Positions 29,132-36,579 of a stretch of 64,000 nucleotides of DNA are shown in pieces (positions within the stretch are counted from its first letter, which is position 1; every line of letters begins with the position of its first letter). A program made the position numbers and the translations under genes. The notes below the pieces were generated by a model. The model was not told where the DNA came from. It was given only the letters and a program-made list of their open reading frames with translations, and ran no database searches. This DNA comes from an uncultured Roseburia sp. (lineage in GTDB: Bacteria; Bacillota; Clostridia; Lachnospirales; Lachnospiraceae), in assembly GCA_934309475.1 (NCBI GenBank), contig CAKRDK010000006.1, forward strand, positions 44,304 to 108,303, written 5' to 3'.

Positions 29132-30640
29132 TCATAGGTATTTCGCACTGAGTCTTAGAAGTTCTTCCTGGTTTGTCTCCTTGGTATTGACAATTCCGGA
29201 AAGGTGTCCGTTTGACATCACACCGATACGGTTTGTAATTCCAAGAATCTCCGGCATCTCCGACGACACAACTATAATTGTCTTTCCCTGTTTTGCCATC
29301 TGGATAATCAACTCATAAATCTCATATTTTGCGCCAACATCGATTCCTCTCGTAGGCTCATCCATCATAAATACCTGCGGACTGCGCTCAAGCCATTTTC
29401 CAAAAATAACTTTCTGCTGATTTCCTCCGGAAAGACTTGAAATCATGTCTCCCGGTCCCATACATTTTGTATGCATGATTTTAATTTCATCGGAGGTTGC
29501 TTTCACCATCTTCGAATCGGAAAGCGCTGCTCCCTTTTTATATGCATTAAGATTTGCAATTGTCGTATTAAAAGTTAAATCTCCTTTTAAGAATAAACCA
29601 TTTGCCTTACGTTCCTCTGTAATCAACGCAAAGCCATAGTCCATTGCCTCTTTTGCGCAGGTGAAATTCATAAGCTTATGGTTCAGATACACTCTTCCTG
29701 CCGCCCTTGTCCGCACACCAAAAATGGTCTCTAACAATTCGGTACGACCGGCACCTACCAGACCATACAGTCCAAAAATCTCTCCTTCCCGCACATCGAA
29801 CGTGATGTCCTGCAAATGCGGTTCAAACTTCGTAGACAAATGCTGAATAGATAAAATAACATCCTTCGGCTCATTGTCGACCGGCGGAAATCTGTTTTCC
29901 AGCACACGACCTACCATTGCTGTAATCAGTTCATTCATGTTTGTGTCTTTTGCGCTCTTTGTCATAACCAGATTGCCATCCCGAAGCACGGATATCTCAT
30001 CGCATATTTCAAATATTTCATCCATTTTATGGGAAATATAAATCAATGAAATTCCCTGGTCACGCAGCATGCGCATCATTTCAAAAAGTTTCTCTACTTC
30101 CTGTACCGTAAGTGATGAGGTTGGCTCATCTAATACAATTACTTTTGAATTATAAGAAATCGCTTTTGCAATTTCACACATCTGCCTCTGCGATACGGAC
30201 ATGTTCCGCATCGGCTGCTCAAGGTTTACCGTCATACCCAATTTTCGAAATAATTCGGAAGCCTCATTTTTCATTCTTCCCTCGTCAACCATTCCGAGAG
30301 AATTTACCGGATATCTTCCAAGGAAAAGATTATCCACTACATTGCGTTCCAGACACTGATTTAATTCCTGATGCACCATGGCAATTCCATTTTCAAGTGC
30401 ATCCTTTGGTCCGGAAAAACTTACTTCTTTTCCATCCAGGTATATTGTTCCTTCGTCCTTCTGGTATGTACCAAAAAGACACTTCATCATCGTTGACTTA
30501 CCTGCACCATTTTCTCCCATCAGCCCCATTACGGTTCCACGCTTCACATCGAGATTGATGTGGTCAAGAACCCGGTTTCTGCCGAATGATTTACTCATGC
30601 CGCGTATTGATAAGATAATATCTTCTCTCCTATCCTCCAT
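29132..30640 (-). CDS. mglA: Galactose/methyl galactoside ABC transporter ATP-binding protein MglA
   Basis: 502-residue double ATPase of the sugar (CUT2) importer class. The N-terminal ABC domain has Walker A GENGAGKST and signature MSVSQRQM; the C-terminal domain has a degenerate P-loop region (GLVGAGRTEL) and signature LSGGNQQK. This asymmetry is normal for the family. It lies between mglB and mglC. Confidence 0.95.
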   Translation of the reverse strand: MEDRREDIILSIRGMSKSFGRNRVLDHINLDVKRGTVMGLMGENGAGKSTMMKCLFGTYQKDEGTIYLDGKEVSFSGPKDALENGIAMVHQELNQCLERNVVDNLFLGRYPVNSLGMVDEGRMKNEASELFRKLGMTVNLEQPMRNMSVSQRQMCEIAKAISYNSKVIVLDEPTSSLTVQEVEKLFEMMRMLRDQGISLIYISHKMDEIFEICDEISVLRDGNLVMTKSAKDTNMNELITAMVGRVLENRFPPVDNEPKDVILSIQHLSTKFEPHLQDITFDVREGEIFGLYGLVGAGRTELLETIFGVRTRAAGRVYLNHKLMNFTCAKEAMDYGFALITEERKANGLFLKGDLTFNTTIANLNAYKKGAALSDSKMVKATSDEIKIMHTKCMGPGDMISSLSGGNQQKVIFGKWLERSPQVFMMDEPTRGIDVGAKYEIYELIIQMAKQGKTIIVVSSEMPEILGITNRIGVMSNGHLSGIVNTKETNQEELLRLSAKYL

Positions 30641-30682
30641 ACTTCCCGCTCCTCTAATTCGATATTTCCTTTTTATGTTTCG

Positions 30683-30702
30683 AGGGGGAATTTCTTCCCC
30701 CT
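30683..30702 (-). promoter_or_regulatory. Stable hairpin between mglB and mglA
   Basis: An 8-bp GC-rich stem (AGGGGGAA/TTCCCCCT) with a 4-nt loop, just after the mglB stop. Such structures commonly stabilise the binding-protein mRNA or cause partial termination, giving excess binding protein over ATPase; here that role is inferred. Confidence 0.6.
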
Positions 30703-30717
30703 GAAAACAAGTTGTTT

Positions 30718-32025
30718 TTACTGGTTCAAAAGAGCTGTGTAAGAAGCCGCATTGTCCGTTTTTACCATGTTGATGGCAAATGCATCATACTGTCCCGGAT
30801 TTCCAAGACGGTTTGTGATGTTAGACTCTGTCTGTCCGTCACCGCCGATATACTCTACATCAAGATTTAACAAATCGTCATAGTTCTGTAAAAGTGGCTG
30901 ATAGGTAGAGCTTAAGAAGTTATCAGAAGCATTATAAATATTCAGCCATACTTTCTTGGTCGGATGTGCAGAAGCATCTAACTGATTTGATACCGGTTCC
31001 CATACAACCGTAGAATCTGTAAAGTCTTTGTAGTTTTCCTCTGTAACCGCTACATTTAATGCATAGTAAGATCTCTCATTTTCTTTGTAAACGTATACGT
31101 CATCGCTTAACACGTTTCCTGCATCATCCGGTGTACCGATACCGGTATCTACATCCACTCCATCAAGTGCATTACGAAGGACTCTGAGCGTCAGGTAAGC
31201 CTGAACATCGGCATGCTGGCTGATAGTTCCGCCATAACCTTCTGCGATTGCTGCAACGGCATCACTGTTTGCATCATATCCGAATGTTGGAACATCATTG
31301 TCTTTTGACCATGCATTGAACATAGACATTCCCATACCATCGTTGTTTGAGACAACGATATCAATAGAATCTCCAAAAGAAGATGACCATGTTCCGATTG
31401 CATTACCTGCTGTAGCTGCATCCCAGGTTGCACCTGCTGAGTTTTTCATTTCCTGTGAAGCAAGCTCACGGATGACATATTCTTTTCCGTTTACTTCGAT
31501 TGTTCCATCCTGGACAACCGTTGCCTTTCCATCTGTGTTCGTTCCTGCCGGTGTACTGTCGATTTCCCCATTTTTCTCAACACCAGTGCCAAGCGCTTTA
31601 CGAACACCTCGTGTTCTTGCAATCGAATCGTTATGTCCGATGTCTCCGATTGCTAACACATATCCGATGACACCATCTCCGTTTCGGTCAATTTTATCGA
31701 TATTTGTTTCGATATACTCCTTGACCATGGTTCCCTGAAGTTCAGCACCCTGATTGGCATCGAATCCTACATAGTAGGTATCATCGTTAAAATTCAATGC
31801 TGACATATCAAGTTCACCTGTTGAGCTGTTTGATGGCTGACGATTGAACCACACCAATGGTTTGTCCTTGTTGGCCACTCCGGAATCCGACTGGCTTCCT
31901 GCGTCGGCGCTCGCTGCCTGGCTGTCTCCGCCAGCTTCTCCTGCAGCCTCACCGGCAGATCCACATGCTGCTGTAGAAAGTGCCAATACCGTCATCATCA
32001 TCATTGCTACCATTTTTTTCTTCAT
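30718..32025 (-). CDS. mglB: Circularly permuted galactose-binding lipoprotein MglB
   Basis: 435-residue lipoprotein (signal with Cys21, then an Ala/Gly/Ser/Asp linker to about 50) that binds sugar for MglAC. The fold order is rotated: residues 54-335 match canonical MglB from its VVFFNKEPS strand to the C-terminus, while 357-435 (KKVWLNIYNASDNF to INMVKTDNAAS) match the canonical N-terminus. Sugar contacts are kept: N61, H131, D133, R137, W201, N227-N228, D251, D368 and F370; the calcium loop is DRNGDGVI at 113-120. The canonical Asn256 equivalent appears to be Gln. An insert at about 146-195 is extra. It is the first gene of mglBAC. Confidence 0.9.
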   Translation of the reverse strand: MKKKMVAMMMMTVLALSTAACGSAGEAAGEAGGDSQAASADAGSQSDSGVANKDKPLVWFNRQPSNSSTGELDMSALNFNDDTYYVGFDANQGAELQGTMVKEYIETNIDKIDRNGDGVIGYVLAIGDIGHNDSIARTRGVRKALGTGVEKNGEIDSTPAGTNTDGKATVVQDGTIEVNGKEYVIRELASQEMKNSAGATWDAATAGNAIGTWSSSFGDSIDIVVSNNDGMGMSMFNAWSKDNDVPTFGYDANSDAVAAIAEGYGGTISQHADVQAYLTLRVLRNALDGVDVDTGIGTPDDAGNVLSDDVYVYKENERSYYALNVAVTEENYKDFTDSTVVWEPVSNQLDASAHPTKKVWLNIYNASDNFLSSTYQPLLQNYDDLLNLDVEYIGGDGQTESNITNRLGNPGQYDAFAINMVKTDNAASYTALLNQ

Positions 32026-32059
32026 ATGAATTTCCCCCTTTGGTTTTGTTGATAATGTC

Positions 32060-32065
32060 AGTATA
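32060..32065 (-). promoter_or_regulatory. -10 element of the mglBAC promoter (weak -35)
   Basis: Minus-strand TATACT lies 35 bp before the mglB start. The hexamer 17 bp upstream is TAGTTT, a poor -35, which fits an activator-dependent promoter, presumably controlled by the AraC-type regulator at 25716-27314. AT-rich sequence follows upstream to 32220 with no gene. Confidence 0.5.
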
Positions 32066-32220
32066 GAGGATGAAGTCTTGAGAAACTATAGAATATTTTT
32101 TGATGTACATTAAAAATTTTAAGTATTTTTCGTCATATAGACGGATTGAGTAGGGCTTATTTACTATTTTTAGTCATTTTATACAATTTCAATGAGAGGG
32201 GGTTTTCTAAAGATGGACGC

Positions 32221-32249
32221 AAAAAAGAAACTCAGGTAAATTACCTGAG
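32221..32249 (-). terminator. tRNA-Leu(AAG) terminator
   Basis: Perfect 9-bp inverted repeat CTCAGGTAA/TTACCTGAG on the minus strand, followed by a T-rich run (TTTCTTTTTT). Confidence 0.8.
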
Positions 32250-32266
32250 CTTCCTTCTTCTTATAA

Positions 32267-32351
32267 TGCGGAAGATGGGACTTGAACCCACACAAGCGCA
32301 ATGCTTACAAGATCCTTAGTCTTGCTCGTCTGCCAGTTCCGACACTTCCGC
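32267..32351 (-). tRNA. tRNA-Leu (anticodon AAG)
   Basis: 85-nt class II tRNA. Acceptor stem GCGGAAG/CTTCCGC with discriminator A; anticodon loop CTAAGGA gives anticodon AAG (reads CUU/CUC after A-to-I editing); long variable arm and GTTCAAGTC T-loop are visible. CCA is not encoded. Confidence 0.95.
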
Positions 32352-32388
32352 AAATCGTATGAACTTGTTTTGTCACAACGACTTAATC

Positions 32389-32417
32389 AGTATAACAAAC
32401 ATATATTTATTTGTCAA
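32389..32417 (-). promoter_or_regulatory. tRNA-Leu(AAG) promoter
   Basis: Minus strand: -35 TTGACA (32417-32412), a 17-bp spacer, and -10 TATACT (32394-32389): near consensus. Confidence 0.85.
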
Positions 32418-32470
32418 TATCTATTTTAGTATTTTTTGATTTTTTTCGTGAGATTTTTTTCATTTTACTC

Positions 32471-32499
32471 TTGACTTATTCTCTAAAAAAAGTTAAAAT
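32471..32499 (+). promoter_or_regulatory. tRNA-Leu(CAG) promoter
   Basis: -35 TTGACT (32471-32476), a 17-bp spacer, and -10 TAAAAT (32494-32499), 14 bp before the tRNA. Divergent from the other tRNA-Leu promoter. Confidence 0.8.
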
Positions 32500-32512
32500 A
32501 ATTTTGTTGTAC

Positions 32513-32596
32513 GCAGAAGTGGCGGAATTGGCAGACGCGCAGGCTTCAGGTGCCTGTGGTAGCAATATCGTGTGGGTTCAAGTCCCATCTTCTGCA
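32513..32596 (+). tRNA. tRNA-Leu (anticodon CAG)
   Basis: 84-nt class II tRNA. Acceptor stem GCAGAAG/CTTCTGC with discriminator A; anticodon stem CAGGC/GCCTG with loop TTCAGGT, anticodon CAG; long variable arm; T-loop GTTCAAGTC identical to the divergent tRNA-Leu(AAG). CCA not encoded. Confidence 0.95.
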
Positions 32597-32607
32597 TTAT
32601 CTTTTGG

Positions 32608-32645
32608 ATGCGATAGATACAGTGCTTGTATTTATCGCATTTTTG
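32608..32645 (+). terminator. tRNA-Leu(CAG) terminator
   Basis: Stem ATGCGATA.ATACA/TGTAT.TATCGCAT with a short loop, followed by TTTTT; it abuts the palindromic repeat copy B. Confidence 0.75.
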
Positions 32646-32694
32646 TGTAATAGGAAATTTCGTTCCTATTACACAAAAACGCTTCGCGGGAATC
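32646..32694 (+). repeat. Palindromic intergenic repeat, copy B
   Basis: 49 bp identical to 63737-63785: the palindrome TGTAATAGGAA...TTCCTATTACA followed by CAAAAACGCTTCGCGGGAATC split as arm plus tail. It sits between the tRNA-Leu terminator and the 3' end of the AAA ATPase gene, so it may also end that convergent transcript. Confidence 0.85.
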
Positions 32695-32719
32695 ATATCA
32701 GATATCTGCTCCCTCAATC

Positions 32720-34225
32720 TTATTTCTCTCTTCCCAGCTCCGCCAGCAATTCCGCTTTCCTTGTTCCAATCAGCAACTCCTCATTATACTTTAAATAACG
32801 CTCACAGATATGCTCTGACAGATAGTACGACGATTCTTTTCCAATGGTAAGCTGCGTCATAAAAATTACCATCTCCTGTCCATTTTCAAATGCCTGCTCC
32901 ATAAACGTAAAAGCACATTCCAGCGCTTCTCCCGCTTCGTTCTCCACCTGCTCAAGCTGTGCTGTGCATGTATCAAAGCCCTGTTTTACATAGGCAAACG
33001 TTTCCTTATCTGCAAGGTCTGCCGCCGGAACGGCCTCTTTTAATTTGACCGATAATTCTTCCTTCCAGATTCGATCCTGCTTTGTTAAAAACTCGTTTTT
33101 CTTTTCCAGCTCAAACGTCTCCTGCCACTCGCCTAACAGCTTCGTATAAGAAGCTGCTGCATTATTTCCATCCGCCAACATGCTACGGTATTTTTTCAGG
33201 AAGTCATACCACGCATCCGTCATCTGCTTCTGTTTCTCATAGACATTCCAGTATTGCTGCAAGCCGTCAAGCAAAAGATTCACCACACTCAGACGCTCGT
33301 CAAATGCAGCTTCGTAAATTCTTGCGTACACTTGTGGTTTTACATTCCCCTTTAAAATCTCTGTGATTCCATAATCGTCCTGATACTTCCGGTAAAGGTC
33401 GAAATATGCCGCCACATCCTCTGCCACATCTTCATGGCGCAAAAATTCATGAATCACTTCCTCACCTACCGGAATTCCAAGCGCCTCATAGGTCTCCATA
33501 AGATTGCTCAAGTCTTCCCATCCTCGCGCCGTTACAAACTGTATCCCGTCCACGTCTGCTTCCACCTTGTAAAAATGATTCGGCCGCAGTTCCAGATAAC
33601 TTAAGATGGCAGGATGCAGATGCTTTTCCCTTGCATACTCTTTCCAGACGCCAAAATCTGCTGTAATATCCATGCGGCGGACACGGTCTAGCGTCACGAC
33701 ATCAAAATCCCGCACAGACTTGTTATATTCCGGTGGATTGCCGGCTGCAACAATAATCCAGCCTTCCGGCACCGCCTGATTTCCAAATCTTTTACACTGT
33801 AAAAACTGTAACATTGTCGGCGCAAGTGTCTCGGACACACAGTTAATCTCATCTAGAAAAAGGATTCCCTCTTTCAGACCGGACTCGCGCATTTTTCGAT
33901 AAACGCTCGCAATAATTTCACTCATGGTATATTCCGTGACAGAATAGGTATTTCCCTCAAATTCCTCTTCCTTTATAAACGGAAGTCCGACCGCACTCTG
34001 TCTGGTGTGGTGCGTGATGGTATAAGAAACAAGCCCGATTTTACACTCGCGTGCAATCTGCTCCATAATCTGTGTCTTTCCGATTCCGGGAGGTCCCATC
34101 AAAAGAATCGGACGCTGTCTCACCGCCGGAATCCGGTACTCTCCTAATGCATCTTTTTTCAGGTACGCCTGAACGGTATTCTTTATCTCATCCTTCGCCT
34201 GTTTAATATTCATCATTCTTCCCAT
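32720..34225 (-). CDS. MoxR-type AAA ATPase
   Basis: 501 residues. An AAA+ core (about 20-270) with Walker A GPPGIGKT (44-51), Walker B ILFLDEINCV and sensor residues in IIVAAGNPPEYN is followed by a helical C-terminal region without a known motif. MoxR-type ATPases act as chaperones with VWA-domain partners; the VWA gene lies directly upstream and overlaps by 13 bp. The true start may be one of the ATGs at 34216/34213, inside the VWA stop region. Confidence 0.85.
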   Translation of the reverse strand: MGRMMNIKQAKDEIKNTVQAYLKKDALGEYRIPAVRQRPILLMGPPGIGKTQIMEQIARECKIGLVSYTITHHTRQSAVGLPFIKEEEFEGNTYSVTEYTMSEIIASVYRKMRESGLKEGILFLDEINCVSETLAPTMLQFLQCKRFGNQAVPEGWIIVAAGNPPEYNKSVRDFDVVTLDRVRRMDITADFGVWKEYAREKHLHPAILSYLELRPNHFYKVEADVDGIQFVTARGWEDLSNLMETYEALGIPVGEEVIHEFLRHEDVAEDVAAYFDLYRKYQDDYGITEILKGNVKPQVYARIYEAAFDERLSVVNLLLDGLQQYWNVYEKQKQMTDAWYDFLKKYRSMLADGNNAAASYTKLLGEWQETFELEKKNEFLTKQDRIWKEELSVKLKEAVPAADLADKETFAYVKQGFDTCTAQLEQVENEAGEALECAFTFMEQAFENGQEMVIFMTQLTIGKESSYYLSEHICERYLKYNEELLIGTRKAELLAELGREK

Positions 34226-35544
34226 GCCTTTCTATCCTTTGTCTTTGCCTCCCGGAACTCCTCCGGCTCTAACCGAAGGCGGATTGCCCACGGCGGCACA
34301 AGGCCTTCCTCGTAATCTTCTAAGTACAAAAATGCCGTCTTGTATGGCGGTTTCTTTTTCGGATAAATGCCCTTTCCATCCGTAAAATAGAGAAGTCCGC
34401 TTAAGTTTCGGAAAACGCCCTGCTCTATTAAATCATTCACATATGCAAATGCCGGTCTGAAATCCGTTCCGCCACCACCTACGATTGTAAATCGTTCCAG
34501 CAGCCGCTCTAACTCTTCCACGCTTCGCACTTCTTCATCCATCTGCACGTTCTCATCGCACTGGATAATCCGGATTCTACAGTCCGCAAAAAAACTGTTC
34601 TCCTGCGTCAAAACAGCAAATGTCTCCTTCAGGAAATTCTTCACAAGATTCCCGCTGGTGGAGTAGCTGGTGTCCACCACCACCACAAACTCCTGAATCT
34701 TTTTCACCTCCCGGCTCTCGACCGGTTCTATCAGGGGAAGATTCCCATACAGCCGTAGTCCGTAAGAATAATAGTTCAAATCAAATTCATCCGGGTCTGC
34801 GTGCAGTTCCTCCCGGAGCACGGCAAATTTTTTCAGGAAATCGCGATAACTCCGTCTGCCCCGGTCCGCTTTTACCTGCGCCGCGAAAAGTTCTTCTCCG
34901 TCCTCCGGTTCCTCTCCACGGCTCTCCCGCTCCATCCGCGTCTGTCTTGCAATCTTATTCCAATTCTTCTGTGCTGCCTGCTGCGCTCCGCTTTTCTCTT
35001 CCTGCTTTGTCGGCCAGAACCGGTGGTCATCCGTATAAAATTCATGCGCAAGCTGCTCTAACTCCTCCGCTTCCTTTTCCTCAAGCATCCGGTAAATGAC
35101 AGCCGCCGAAATTCCTTTTTTCTGCGCACGCAATTCCTCGTAGCATTTCTGGCGCTGCCAGCTTAAAATACGTTTCGTACAGTTTTTTCCCATCCCATCA
35201 ATCGTATACTCGACTGCAATATCACTAGCAAGATTCCAAAGCCGCGCATCGTGCTCTCCCCGCGTCCACAGATGAAAAAAAATGCAGTGCAGCACGGTGT
35301 GCAGAAAACAGCGGTCTAAGTAGGCAGCGTTTTTTTCAAATACGCGCATCACCTGCTCCGGTGCATAATACAGAAATCTTCCGTCCGTCGCCATTGTCAA
35401 AAGCGTGCGCTCTGCTTTCGGCACAAGCGCCGACAATGCCACATCTAAAAATCTAAGATCCAGATATATTTCATTGCGCACAAAATCTAAGATTTTGCCG
35501 CACATTTCCTCTTCCCACTCTGACTGTGTCTGAAGATGTGCCAT
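34213..35544 (-). CDS. VWA-like protein with metallopeptidase-like N-terminal domain (DUF2201 type)
   Basis: 443 residues. The N-terminal part resembles the putative metallopeptidase-like domain, with H82-x3-H86 (HTVLHC) and a later His-rich stretch, but the glutamate of a true HExxH is replaced by Thr-Val, so peptidase activity is doubtful. The C-terminal VWA-like domain (about 284-430) has a MIDAS-type DTSYS at 291-295. Middle region charged. It is the middle gene of the LRR-VWA-AAA operon and the likely partner of the ATPase. Confidence 0.85.
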   Translation of the reverse strand: MAHLQTQSEWEEEMCGKILDFVRNEIYLDLRFLDVALSALVPKAERTLLTMATDGRFLYYAPEQVMRVFEKNAAYLDRCFLHTVLHCIFFHLWTRGEHDARLWNLASDIAVEYTIDGMGKNCTKRILSWQRQKCYEELRAQKKGISAAVIYRMLEEKEAEELEQLAHEFYTDDHRFWPTKQEEKSGAQQAAQKNWNKIARQTRMERESRGEEPEDGEELFAAQVKADRGRRSYRDFLKKFAVLREELHADPDEFDLNYYSYGLRLYGNLPLIEPVESREVKKIQEFVVVVDTSYSTSGNLVKNFLKETFAVLTQENSFFADCRIRIIQCDENVQMDEEVRSVEELERLLERFTIVGGGGTDFRPAFAYVNDLIEQGVFRNLSGLLYFTDGKGIYPKKKPPYKTAFLYLEDYEEGLVPPWAIRLRLEPEEFREAKTKDRKAWEE

Positions 35545-35565
35545 AGTTCCACTCCTTTTCCTCTT

Positions 35566-36528
35566 TTAAAAATCATCAAACGAATAGCAGCTTTTTGGCG
35601 TTTCCTTCCAGAATTTTGCCTTCCACTGCATCAGGCTTGCCGCGCCTTCCGCCCAGTCTGCTTCTGCCGCCTGGCAAATCAGCCGCTCCACGCCCTGTTT
35701 GGACAAATACTGCCGTTCACACAGAAAATATAAAATATCTTTTTCTCTGCGACGCAAAAAATAGATTGCCTCATTATCTGCGTTTGTAGTTAAATATGTC
35801 TCATAACTTTCTTTTGCCTGCTCTTTTAAATCCATCGGATAGCGCATCCGGTTTACTGCGAGCCGAATCCGCACATCTGCAGTCTCCTCCGCACACACTT
35901 TCTGAAAAATAGAATCGTAGGACGCAAAATCAATTTTTCCATCCACAAAGCATTGTCTTGCCCGAAAGCCTTCTCCCTGTATATTTCTGCCAAAAATATG
36001 TGCCGGCGAAATCTCATCGTAGGTCTCAAAATATTCCGGATAAAGCACGCATGCCACTTCCCGTTCCTGCTGCTCCATAGAAACCGTAATCTCCCACGGA
36101 AGCTGCGCTAACACCTGCTTTAACCCTGTTTTTTCTGATACGTCACCCCGCACGATAAGACGATGCAGGCGAAGGCAGTTCATAAAGGCATCGCTTCCGA
36201 TGCGCTCTAATTTTTTTCCAAATGAAATCTCTTCTAACTTTGTACAATTATAAAAGGCAAAATTGCCAATGTGTTCTACCGTATCCGGCAGGCAGATTTT
36301 GGTCAGGTAGGAACCGGAAACCTCATGCACTTCTTCTGTCGTTCCCAAAACGGTCTCAAAGACTTCCCCCTGCACCGCCACCTCTTTTGTGGCAAAACAA
36401 TAATCGCCTATATCTGTAATTATATTCCCTTCTATCGCTTCCGGCAGCACCACCTCGGATACACTTGCCTGCATGCGGAGCAGGCATGCTCCTTTTTCTG
36501 TCTTACACCATTTTAACTTTAAATACAA
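35566..36528 (-). CDS. Leucine-rich-repeat (BspA-type) protein
   Basis: 320 residues from a TTG start at 36528; GGAGGA lies 8 bp upstream (36542-36537), whereas the upstream ATG at 36570 has no such site. Residues about 20-130 contain BspA-like LRR units (ITDIGDYCF, VEHIGNFAFYNCTKLEEI, LERIGSDAFMNCLRLHRL). The rest is helical, with CYSFDDF at the end. No signal peptide, so cytoplasmic. It is the first gene of the operon with the VWA and AAA genes and may be a substrate or adaptor. Confidence 0.78.
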   Translation of the reverse strand: MYLKLKWCKTEKGACLLRMQASVSEVVLPEAIEGNIITDIGDYCFATKEVAVQGEVFETVLGTTEEVHEVSGSYLTKICLPDTVEHIGNFAFYNCTKLEEISFGKKLERIGSDAFMNCLRLHRLIVRGDVSEKTGLKQVLAQLPWEITVSMEQQEREVACVLYPEYFETYDEISPAHIFGRNIQGEGFRARQCFVDGKIDFASYDSIFQKVCAEETADVRIRLAVNRMRYPMDLKEQAKESYETYLTTNADNEAIYFLRRREKDILYFLCERQYLSKQGVERLICQAAEADWAEGAASLMQWKAKFWKETPKSCYSFDDF

Positions 36529-36579
36529 TCTTCTTTTCCTCCGGGTAACACAAAAGAGCTGCCGGGGCAACTCTTTCCG

